Source of the DNA: Chitinophagaceae bacterium | GTDB taxonomy: Bacteria > Bacteroidota > Bacteroidia > Chitinophagales > Chitinophagaceae | Reading direction: 5' to 3' | Assembly (NCBI GenBank): GCA_003509845.1 | Contig: DOMR01000215.1 | Coordinates: 1-5,463 of the forward strand | DNA: 5,463 nt | Shown: positions 1 to 5,037 of the stretch, one piece after another | How positions within the stretch are numbered: the first letter of the stretch is position 1 | Layout of the letters: each line of letters opens with the position of its first letter | Notes under the pieces: model-generated | Databases searched by the model: none | Told to the model about the DNA's origin: nothing | What the model saw: only the letters and a program-made list of their open reading frames with translations | Program-made: the position numbers and the translations under genes

Positions 1-578
1 CTTCCAATAGTTTGTTGCGTTTCAAACTCGATGGGTTTATTAATTTCATTACCATCCTTTAATATATAATTGACCATGCCACCGAATTGTGGTCCATATT
101 GAAGTGCTCCTTGACCTCTGACAATTTCAATTCTTTGAACTGCTTGCAATTGTGGATTGTAATAAGCTTCAGGATAACCAAATGGATCGGCGGCGATATC
201 ATAGCCGTTTTGTCTAACATTAAATTCCCAACTACGGTTAGGACTTAAACCTCTTGCGGCAATGCCAATTTGAATACCGCTAGGGTCACTTTCCCAAACG
301 TGTATCCCTGGCACTTTTGCTAATACTTGACGCATGGTATTGTTGGCGATATTGCCCTGTACATTTTCAAGCACAATTAAAGCGTTCTTTTTACCAGCAT
401 AAATGGTGGTACCAACAATTTCTGGTAGTTGTTGGTAATCGCTTTTGCTATTTCTTCCAACAACAGTAATGTCGGGCAAGCTTTTCCATTGCAAGCTGTC
501 CTTCGTTTTATCCTGGGCACTCATTTTTTGAGTCAGCATGCAGATTAAGGTAATGGAAATGCTTATTTTTCGTATCAT
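1..578 (-). CDS. TonB-dependent outer-membrane receptor, FecA-like (N-terminal part, runs off left edge)
   Basis: I translated this from the reverse strand: 192 complete codons are present, starting at the ATG at 578-576 and open to the window edge, so the C-terminal beta-barrel is missing. Residues 1-22 look like a Sec signal peptide (MIRK, hydrophobic core, then MSAQ). Residues 36-41 (DITVVG) resemble a TonB box. The plug domain follows: RQVLAKVPGIHV at 83-94, an AARG segment at 107-110, a strongly FecA-like DPFGYPEAYY at 131-140, and VQRIEIVRGQGALQYGPQ at 147-164 followed by FGGMVNYIL. Such receptors bind a ligand, often a ferric chelate, and import it with energy from TonB-ExbBD. There is no N-terminal carboxypeptidase-regulatory-like domain, unlike SusC-type receptors, so iron-complex transport is more likely than glycan uptake. 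The actual ligand cannot be told from this part. The family call is secure; ferric citrate specificity is only a guess. Confidence 0.9.
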   Translation of the reverse strand, partial: MIRKISISITLICMLTQKMSAQDKTKDSLQWKSLPDITVVGRNSKSDYQQLPEIVGTTIYAGKKNALIVLENVQGNIANNTMRQVLAKVPGIHVWESDPSGIQIGIAARGLSPNRSWEFNVRQNGYDIAADPFGYPEAYYNPQLQAVQRIEIVRGQGALQYGPQFGGMVNYILKDGNEINKPIEFETQQTIG

Positions 579-591
579 AGTGTTAGAGCCG

Positions 592-599
592 CAAAAATA
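592..599 (-). promoter_or_regulatory. Possible -7 box of the TonB-receptor gene
   Basis: Read on the minus strand this is TATTTTTG, an exact match to the Bacteroidota -7 consensus TAnnTTTG. No convincing -33 TTG lies about 20 bp upstream. The box is only 13 bp from the ATG, so transcription from it would give an almost leaderless mRNA. This makes the assignment weak. Confidence 0.3.
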
Positions 600-660
600 A
601 AGTCAATTGAAACTGCTCGTTTTTGAAATGAGGAAAAGTGATTTATGTTATACGGAAAAA

Positions 661-694
661 TAAAAAGGAGTCCTGAAAATCGGGACTCCTTTTT
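661..694 (-). terminator. Strong bidirectional intrinsic terminator
   Basis: A perfect 12-bp stem pairs AAAAAGGAGTCC (662-673) with GGACTCCTTTTT (683-694). Inside it a further G-U and a G-C pair close on a 5-nt loop. Both arms give U-rich tails. The tail is longer on the minus strand, where the stem is followed by ATTTTT, so it best serves transcripts coming from the queA side. It would also stop rightward antisense transcription out of the receptor gene. Confidence 0.8.
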
Positions 695-737
695 GGCTAG
701 AATTTATATTGAATAAAAGGTTCATTTTAGGCCAATA

Positions 738-768
738 AAAAGAGCCAAATATTGCATTTGGCTCTTTT
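738..768 (-). terminator. Second intrinsic terminator
   Basis: A perfect 13-bp stem pairs AAAAGAGCCAAAT (738-750) with ATTTGGCTCTTTT (756-768) around the 5-nt loop ATTGC. On the minus strand it ends in five U residues. On the plus strand it ends in four. It lies 43 bp from the neighbouring terminator and probably acts with it behind queA. Confidence 0.75.
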
Positions 769-798
769 ATGATTATAAGTAGTAAAATATAAAAGAGG

Positions 799-841
799 TT
801 TATTTAAGTCTTTTATATTTTTATAAAAAGATTTAAATAAA
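799..841 (-). repeat. AT-rich imperfect inverted repeat (hairpin)
   Basis: TTTATTTAAGTCTTTTATA (799-817) is almost the reverse complement of 822-841. The only departures are one G-T pair and one single-base bulge, and the loop is about 4 nt. It is almost entirely A/T, so the fold is less stable than the two terminators next to it. It may be a weak terminator or a processing/stability element in the 3' region of the queA transcript, or an AT-rich DNA cruciform. Confidence 0.55.
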
Positions 842-863
842 TAGTAAAAAAATCATAAACCTA

Positions 864-906
864 TTATTTATCTAAATTTATTTTCTCAAAAAATTTAGAT
901 AAATAA
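864..906 (-). terminator. Hairpin that contains the queA stop codon
   Basis: A perfect 16-bp stem pairs TTATTTATCTAAATTT (864-879) with AAATTTAGATAAATAA (891-906) around an 11-nt loop. The arm at 891-906 includes the last queA codons and its TAA stop (897-895 on the minus strand). On the minus strand a run of seven U follows about 11 nt after the stem (852-846). That is looser than a classical terminator, so it may act as a 3'-end stabiliser, with real termination at the hairpins further on. Confidence 0.5.
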
Positions 907-1944
907 CAACGCGTCTCCGTAAGAGAAGAAACGGTATTTATCTTTAATTGCTTTTTTGTATGCTTCCATGGCTAATTCATATCCTGCAAAAGCGCAAGAC
1001 ATAATTAACAAGCTCGTTTTTGGTAAATGAAAGTTGGTCACCAAGCTATCTGCAATATTAAAGTTATAAGGAGGGTGAATAAAATGATTCGTCCATCCTT
1101 CCGCAGGTTTTAATAAACGTTGCGCAGTTACGCTGCTTTCCATTGCACGCATGGCTGTTGTTCCAATTGAACAAACGCGACGACCATTTTGCTTTGCTGT
1201 ATTAATGATGCGACAAGCATCTTCATCAATCTTAAAATATTCAGCGTCCATTTTATGTTTGCTTAAATCTTCCACTTCAATAGGGCGGAAAGTACTTAAC
1301 CCAGTATGTAAGGTGACTTCCGCAAAACGGATACCTAAAATTTCTGATCTTTTTATTAACTCCTTGCTAAAATGCAAACCAGCTGTTGGCGCAGCTACTG
1401 CACCCTCATGCTTTGCATATACAGTTTGATATCTTTCTTTATCTTCTTCGTCTGGCTTACGCTTAATATATTTAGGCAATGGGGTTTCTCCTAAAAATTC
1501 TAACATATTTCTAAATCCATCATCATCACCTTCCCATAAAAAACGAATGGTACGGCCACGGCTAGTGGTATTGTCAATGACTTCGGCAACCAATTCTTCG
1601 TTTTCGCCAAAATATAATTTGTTTCCTACACGAATTTTTCTTGCGGGATCAACAATTACGTCCCATAAACGATTGGGCTTATTTAATTCTCTTAATAAGA
1701 AAACTTCAATCTTAGCACCTGTTTTTTCCTTGCGACCATACATACGTGCAGGAAATACTTTGGTGTTGTTCACGACAAAAACATCTTTGTCATCGTAGTA
1801 CTCTAATAAATCGGAAAAATTTCGATTCTCCATGTGACCATTCTGACGGTTTACAACCATCAGTCTGCTGTCTTCTCTACGTTTGGTAGGGTGTTGTGCG
1901 ATCAAATTCAAAGGTAGGTCGTACCTAAATTGGGAAAGTTTCAT
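895..1944 (-). CDS. queA: S-adenosylmethionine:tRNA ribosyltransferase-isomerase (QueA)
   Basis: This cytoplasmic enzyme transfers and isomerises the ribosyl group of S-adenosylmethionine onto 7-aminomethyl-7-deazaguanine at the wobble position of GUN-anticodon tRNAs, making epoxyqueuosine. The 349 residues match the usual family length. Family signatures run in order: YDLPLNLIAQHP at 8-19, VNNTKVFPARM at 58-68, GETPLPKYIKR at 152-162, HEGAVAAPTAGLHF at 179-192, AEVTLHTGLSTFRPI at 208-222, IGTTAMRAMES at 260-270, VTNFHLPKTSLL at 302-313 and the terminal SYGDALL at 341-347. The start MKLSQFRYDLP is the normal family start. No other queuosine gene is nearby. It is divergent from ccmC and appears to be transcribed alone, ending at a series of hairpins. 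All key motifs are intact, so I regard it as functional and the identification as near certain. Confidence 0.98.
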   Translation of the reverse strand: MKLSQFRYDLPLNLIAQHPTKRREDSRLMVVNRQNGHMENRNFSDLLEYYDDKDVFVVNNTKVFPARMYGRKEKTGAKIEVFLLRELNKPNRLWDVIVDPARKIRVGNKLYFGENEELVAEVIDNTTSRGRTIRFLWEGDDDGFRNMLEFLGETPLPKYIKRKPDEEDKERYQTVYAKHEGAVAAPTAGLHFSKELIKRSEILGIRFAEVTLHTGLSTFRPIEVEDLSKHKMDAEYFKIDEDACRIINTAKQNGRRVCSIGTTAMRAMESSVTAQRLLKPAEGWTNHFIHPPYNFNIADSLVTNFHLPKTSLLIMSCAFAGYELAMEAYKKAIKDKYRFFSYGDALLFI

Positions 1945-1984
1945 TTGTGTCTATTTTTGGGTGATAGCCACATTAAGTTTACTA

Positions 1985-2023
1985 CAGCCTTACGGGGCAG
2001 TTCGCTTCATGTTACGGCATGAA
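1985..2023 (-). repeat. Two adjacent hairpins with identical hexaloops in the queA leader
   Basis: The + strand hexamer TTACGG (CCGTAA on the queA strand) occurs at 1990-1995 and 2012-2017, 22 bp apart. Each copy is the loop of a small inverted repeat. TTCATG (2006-2011) pairs with CATGAA (2018-2023), and CAGCC (1985-1989) pairs with GGCAG (1996-2000) with one A-A mismatch. The pair would lie in the 5' leader of queA if the putative promoter at 2035-2042 is right. I do not recognise it as a known riboswitch. It may be a leader RNA element, a pair of protein-binding sites, or chance. Confidence 0.4.
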
Positions 2024-2034
2024 AATTATGGAGG

Positions 2035-2042
2035 CAAATGTA
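2035..2042 (-). promoter_or_regulatory. Possible queA promoter (-7 box)
   Basis: Read on the minus strand this is TACATTTG, an exact fit to TAnnTTTG. It would give a queA leader of roughly 85 nt. The nearest upstream TTG is about 26 bp away, longer than the usual spacing of about 17-23 bp, so support is moderate at best. Confidence 0.35.
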
Positions 2043-2073
2043 CGACTTTAGCATTAATTTTGCGGACACAACA

Positions 2074-2104
2074 TTTGTATCTAAAATTGGGCAATTTATA
2101 CAAA
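2074..2104. promoter_or_regulatory. 31-bp dyad over the -33 region of the ccmC promoter (candidate operator)
   Basis: Two nested inverted repeats share one centre. TTTGTAT (2074-2080) faces ATACAAA (2098-2104), and AAATTG (2084-2089) faces CAATTT (2092-2097), with GG in the middle. Only the three bases CTA at 2081-2083 are unpaired. The proposed -33 TTG of the ccmC promoter lies inside it. Being upstream of the predicted transcription start, it would act as DNA, for example as a regulator binding site. No named regulator can be assigned. Confidence 0.4.
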
Positions 2105-2117
2105 ATCACTAGATTTG
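2087..2117 (+). promoter_or_regulatory. Promoter of the ccmC-ccmD-gdh operon
   Basis: TTG at 2087-2089 and TAGATTTG at 2110-2117 are separated by 20 bp, which fits the Bacteroidota -33/-7 promoter (TTG and TAnnTTTG). Transcription would start near 2124 and leave a leader of about 40 nt before the ccmC ATG. A second -7-like box, TAGTTTTG at 2129-2136, lacks a -33 partner at the right distance. A perfect 10-bp palindrome, AACAATTGTT (2120-2129), covers the predicted start site. Confidence 0.55.
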
Positions 2118-2166
2118 CAAACAATTGTTAGTTTTGGTCCGCTGTTGATTTAAAACAAATTATTCT

Positions 2167-2847
2167 ATGTTGAAAGCTAAATGGTGGAAAGTTTTGTCAT
2201 TTTTTCTTTTGTTGTACACCTGTACCTACGGATTCATTGTTAAAATTCCAAAGTTGGATGATCGTATGCGAGAGTCAATTCGTAATATGTTTTTTCATGT
2301 ACCTATGTGGTTTGGTATGATGATATTATTTTTTGTTTCCTTATTTTATGCAATAAAATATTTGAGATCTGGCAATCCAGTGCATGATGTGTATTCCTAT
2401 GCTTATGCATCCATGGGTTTGGTATTTGGAATTTTAGGAATTATTACTGGTGCTTTTTGGGCGAACTACCAATGGGGTAGTCCTTGGGTAGGTGATCCAA
2501 AACAAAATGGTGCAGCCATTGCTTTGCTTATCTATTTTGCCTATTTCGTTTTAAGAGGAAGTTTAATTGATATGGAAAAACGTGCAAGATTATCTGCCGT
2601 GTATAATATATTTTCCTTCTTCATGTTGTTTCCTACTTTATGGATTTTACCAAGATTAACAGAGTCCTTACATCCTGGTGGACAGGGCAGTGAAGGTAAT
2701 CCTGGGATCAATGGAAAAGATATGTCTGCAAGTATGCGCACTGTATTTTATCCAGCAGTCATCGGTTGGACTTTATTAGGGGTATGGATTAGCACTTTAA
2801 ATATCCGTTACCAATTATTAAAATTAAAGAAGGAAGAATTATTATAA
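2167..2847 (+). CDS. ccmC: Cytochrome c maturation haem-handling membrane protein, CcmC/CcsA family
   Basis: This integral inner-membrane protein presents haem on the periplasmic side for cytochrome c maturation, normally handing it to CcmE with help from CcmA, CcmB and CcmD. The 226 residues show about six hydrophobic segments (near 7-25, 43-64, 80-100, 115-132, 143-160 and 194-213). His44 in FFHVP and His169 in SLHPGG match the two conserved haem-ligand histidines of CcmC (the HVP and LHQG motifs). The tryptophan-rich periplasmic loop is WGSPWVGDPKQ at 103-113; the classical pattern WGxxWxWD has Trp where this protein has Gly109. Length and topology fit CcmC rather than the larger CcmF. The gene follows a good promoter and leads a probable operon with ccmD and a glutamate dehydrogenase. 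ccmA, ccmB, ccmE and ccmF are not adjacent upstream and must lie elsewhere. The family is confident; the CcmC rather than CcsA label rests on size and the ccmD neighbour. Confidence 0.9.
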   Translation: MLKAKWWKVLSFFLLLYTCTYGFIVKIPKLDDRMRESIRNMFFHVPMWFGMMILFFVSLFYAIKYLRSGNPVHDVYSYAYASMGLVFGILGIITGAFWANYQWGSPWVGDPKQNGAAIALLIYFAYFVLRGSLIDMEKRARLSAVYNIFSFFMLFPTLWILPRLTESLHPGGQGSEGNPGINGKDMSASMRTVFYPAVIGWTLLGVWISTLNIRYQLLKLKKEELL

Positions 2848-2872
2848 AAATTAACAATCTAAATCAATCCAT

Positions 2873-3046
2873 ATGATTTCTCTTTTACAAGCAATGAACG
2901 CAAATAACGCAGACAGCTTAATGTTGCGCGATGGTAAAATTTATTTAGTAATGACCGTCGTTAGTATCATTTTAGTGGGCTTATTTATTTATGTGGCAAG
3001 CATCGATAAAAAAATAAGTAAGTTGGAAAATAGCGTAAAAGATTAA
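2873..3046 (+). CDS. ccmD: CcmD-like small membrane protein (57 aa)
   Basis: This short open frame starts with ATG at 2873 and ends with TAA at 3044-3046, 25 bp after ccmC. The 57-aa product has a polar N-terminus, then GKIYLVMTVVSIILVGLFIY (21-40), which forms one transmembrane helix to about residue 43, and a charged tail SIDKKISKLENS at 43-54. The layout of GKIY, one helix, then DKKISKLE fits the small CcmD-family proteins found beside CcmC in Bacteroidota. CcmD is a one-helix subunit that helps release holo-CcmE from the CcmABC complex. With so little sequence the call depends on layout and position next to ccmC, but both agree. The frame has a normal in-phase start and hydrophobic profile, so I regard it as a real gene. 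Confidence 0.85.
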   Translation: MISLLQAMNANNADSLMLRDGKIYLVMTVVSIILVGLFIYVASIDKKISKLENSVKD

Positions 3047-3067
3047 ATTTATTTAAAACCAAAATAT

Positions 3068-4489
3068 ATGTCAGACAATCAGCCTTACAGTTTTTTTGAA
3101 AGCGTTGAAAAAAGTTTCGACAAGGCTTCTAAGTTTACAACCTGGGAGCAAGGGATATTAGATCAAATTAAAGCATGTAATAGTATTTACAGCATGCGTT
3201 TCCCGGTAAAAATGGATGACGGTCATATTGAAGTCATTGAAGCATATCGTGTTCAGCATTCTCAACATAAGTCACCATGTAAAGGGGGAATTCGTTTTAG
3301 TATGGCGGTGAATCAGGATGAGGTAATGGCATTGGCTGCTTTAATGACTTACAAATGTGCAATTGTAAATGTTCCTTTTGGTGGTGCGAAGGGAGGAATT
3401 AAAATTAGCCCACGTAGTTTAAGTGCGTATGAATTAGAAAAAATAACCAGAAGATATACTTCGGAATTAGTGAAGAAAAATTTTATTGGTCCAGGGATTG
3501 ATGTACCTGCACCTGATTATGGAACTGGGGAGCGTGAAATGGCATGGATTGTAGATACCTATCAATCTTTAAAACCCGGTGAAATTGATGCAGCTGGTTG
3601 TGTGACTGGTAAACCTATTTCTTTAGGGGGTGTTCGGGGCCGTAAAGAAGCTACGGGCTTGGGTGTTTTTTTTGGCATCAGAGAAGTTTGCTTGATGGAA
3701 GATCAAATGAAAAAATTAGGACTTACTGTTGGTGTTCAGAATAAAAAAGTAATTGTGCAAGGTTTGGGAAATGTCGGTTATTATACTTCTAAATTTTTCA
3801 GAGAGGGTGGCGCTAAAGTTATTGCTATTGCAGAATTTGAAGGGGCTATTTATAATGCAGATGGATTAAATGAGGAAGATGTTTTCCAGCATCGTAAAAA
3901 AACTGGAAGTATTTTAAATTTCCCAGGGGCTACTAATATTGCGAATAGTGCAGATGCTTTAGAAATGGAATGTGATATTTTAATTCCAGCAGCATTGGAA
4001 AATGTAATTGATAAAAATAATGCACCTCGAATCAAAGCAAAAATAATTGGGGAAGCCGCGAATGGTCCATTAACGCCAGCAGCGGATGAGGTTTTTGCAA
4101 AAAATGGCATCTTAGTTATTCCTGATATGTATTTAAATGCTGGTGGTGTTACTGTATCTTATTTTGAGTGGTTAAAAAACTTAAGCCATGTAAGATATGG
4201 TCGTTTGGAAAAAAGATTTACAGAAAATGCGAATATTAATATTTTGAATCAGATGGAGGAATTGACTGGTAAAAAAGTGAATCCTTCTGAAAAAGAAATT
4301 ATTGCACATGGTCCAGATGAGATTGATTTAGTGCATAGTGGGTTGGAAGAAACAATGATTAATGCGACGCGTGAAATTATGGACATATGGAAAGCAAATC
4401 CTGCGATACCTGATATGAGGACAGCCGCTTATGTTTGTGCCATTAATAAAGTTGGAACTTCTTATGCTGAATTAGGCATCTTCCCATAA
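3068..4489 (+). CDS. gdh: Glutamate dehydrogenase (Glu/Leu/Phe/Val dehydrogenase family, animal-like type)
   Basis: This enzyme reversibly and oxidatively deaminates glutamate to 2-oxoglutarate and ammonia, linking nitrogen metabolism to the TCA cycle. In the catalytic domain Lys72 (KGGIRF), Lys96 (TYKCA), catalytic Lys108 (GGAKGG) and Asp150 (PAPDYGTG) keep the spacing I recall for bovine GDH residues 90, 114, 126 and 168. The dinucleotide-binding fold has GLGNVG at 232-237, with Glu256 after the second strand, which hints at NAD+ preference. YLNAGGVTVSYFEWLKNL (355-372), VHSGL (422-426) and RTAAYVCAINKV (451-462) are close to the mitochondrial enzyme. At 473 aa it is longer than the roughly 420-aa clostridial/archaeal type, mainly through an extra segment at about 381-420 where animals have the antenna. 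It lies 21 bp after ccmD with no visible promoter between, so co-transcription is likely. Identity is very secure; cofactor preference is inferred. Confidence 0.97.
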   Translation: MSDNQPYSFFESVEKSFDKASKFTTWEQGILDQIKACNSIYSMRFPVKMDDGHIEVIEAYRVQHSQHKSPCKGGIRFSMAVNQDEVMALAALMTYKCAIVNVPFGGAKGGIKISPRSLSAYELEKITRRYTSELVKKNFIGPGIDVPAPDYGTGEREMAWIVDTYQSLKPGEIDAAGCVTGKPISLGGVRGRKEATGLGVFFGIREVCLMEDQMKKLGLTVGVQNKKVIVQGLGNVGYYTSKFFREGGAKVIAIAEFEGAIYNADGLNEEDVFQHRKKTGSILNFPGATNIANSADALEMECDILIPAALENVIDKNNAPRIKAKIIGEAANGPLTPAADEVFAKNGILVIPDMYLNAGGVTVSYFEWLKNLSHVRYGRLEKRFTENANINILNQMEELTGKKVNPSEKEIIAHGPDEIDLVHSGLEETMINATREIMDIWKANPAIPDMRTAAYVCAINKVGTSYAELGIFP

Positions 4490-4505
4490 CCTGAATTAAC
4501 ATTCA

Positions 4506-4940
4506 TTATATATACTCGGGGAAATTTTGCAAAGGTTGCAGTTTCCCCGATGCTATTTTAGCACCCAATGTTTGATGTCCATTGGTGATAATTAGATAGG
4601 TTGCTTTTAATACTTGTTGGTATTGTAATATTTGTTGCAATGTTTTTTCGCCAATCTCCACCCTTGCTTCCTTACATTCAATAATCATCCAAGGGGTATC
4701 CTCTTTATATACGACAATATCAAAACGTTTATTTAATTCTCCTAATTGAATGGTTTTTTCAACGGCAATTAAACTACTTGGATAGTTGCAGGTTTGTACT
4801 AAATATTGCAAGGTATTTTGCCTTACCCACTCTTCGGGGGTGAGTATGACCCATGCTTTTCTAAATGGATCAAATATTTGATCCTTGCCTTGTACCTGCT
4901 GTATTTTAAAGGGATAGGTGGGGTAAATTAAGGCTTGCAT
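4506..4940 (-). CDS. Solo HsdR N-terminal-domain protein with PD-(D/E)XK nuclease fold
   Basis: The 144-aa protein resembles the N-terminal nuclease domain of type I restriction HsdR subunits (the HSDR_N_2 type), found in Bacteroidota as a free-standing small protein. In order it shows TPEEWVRQ at 34-41, a helix with YPSSLIAVEKTI at 53-64, KRFDIVVY at 71-78 containing Asp74, and MIIECKEARV at 85-94 with Glu88 and Lys90. Helix QQILQYQ at 102-108 gives the Q-x3-Y element, and LIITNG at 116-121 follows. Asp74, Glu88-x-Lys90 and a glutamate in helix one (36 or 37) are what a PD-(D/E)XK active site needs, so the catalytic set looks intact. No helicase, methyltransferase or specificity gene is nearby, so this is not a local restriction system. 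Its biological role is unknown to me. It converges with gdh (16 bp between stops) and diverges from amn. The start at 4940 fits the family N-terminus. Confidence 0.8.
   Translation of the reverse strand: MQALIYPTYPFKIQQVQGKDQIFDPFRKAWVILTPEEWVRQNTLQYLVQTCNYPSSLIAVEKTIQLGELNKRFDIVVYKEDTPWMIIECKEARVEIGEKTLQQILQYQQVLKATYLIITNGHQTLGAKIASGKLQPLQNFPEYI
4516..4550 (+). terminator. Possible terminator of gdh inside the 3' end of the convergent gene
   Basis: TCGGGGAAA (4516-4524) pairs perfectly with TTTCCCCGA (4542-4550). Inside, TGCAA (4528-4532) pairs with TTGCA (4536-4540) around a 3-nt loop. It starts 27 bp after the gdh stop and lies within the last codons of the minus-strand gene. The following + strand sequence has only a four-U run (4556-4559), inside another small TGCTA/TAGCA hairpin. 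Termination of gdh is therefore plausible but not textbook. Confidence 0.45.
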
Positions 4941-4982
4941 GTGGATGTCCGATAAAATTTGTAATTTCAGCTATTAATACTT

Positions 4983-4990
4983 CAAATATA
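4983..4990 (-). promoter_or_regulatory. Probable -7 box for the HsdR_N-type gene
   Basis: Read on the minus strand this is TATATTTG, an exact TAnnTTTG match in the 97-bp divergent gap. It would give a leader of about 35-40 nt. No clear -33 TTG lies at the usual distance. No comparable box was seen for amn on the plus strand. Confidence 0.4.
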
Positions 4991-5037
4991 AGCACAGAAT
5001 AATTGGGAAGTAATAGTCACAGTTAAAATAATTATGT

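Noticed and set aside
579..894. CRISPR array or insertion-sequence ends suggested by the cluster of inverted repeats
   Set aside because: The four hairpins differ in sequence, with no repeat-spacer pattern, no transposase and no target-site duplication seen.
1151..1429. Open frame on the plus strand inside queA (also 1547-1798 and 1883-2131)
   Set aside because: They lie antisense to the intact, highly conserved queA, and the translations look like no known protein. They are reading-frame shadows.
1945..2042. preQ1 or SAM riboswitch in the queA leader
   Set aside because: The biosynthetic link is attractive, but I could not find the preQ1-I short stem with its A-rich pseudoknot tail or a recognisable SAM aptamer core. 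Only two simple hairpins are present.
2129..2136. TAGTTTTG as the main ccmC -7 box
   Set aside because: The only TTTG upstream is 11 bp away (2114-2117), too close for a -33 element. The box at 2110-2117 has a better-spaced partner.
2541..2741. Open frame on the minus strand inside ccmC
   Set aside because: It is antisense to a conserved membrane-protein gene, with no promoter or family resemblance.
3850..4110. Open frame on the minus strand inside gdh
   Set aside because: It is a shadow of the dehydrogenase coding strand with no support of its own.
4506..4940. Part of a type I restriction-modification or defence island
   Set aside because: There is no methyltransferase, specificity subunit, helicase, integrase or repeat nearby, and both neighbours are housekeeping genes.
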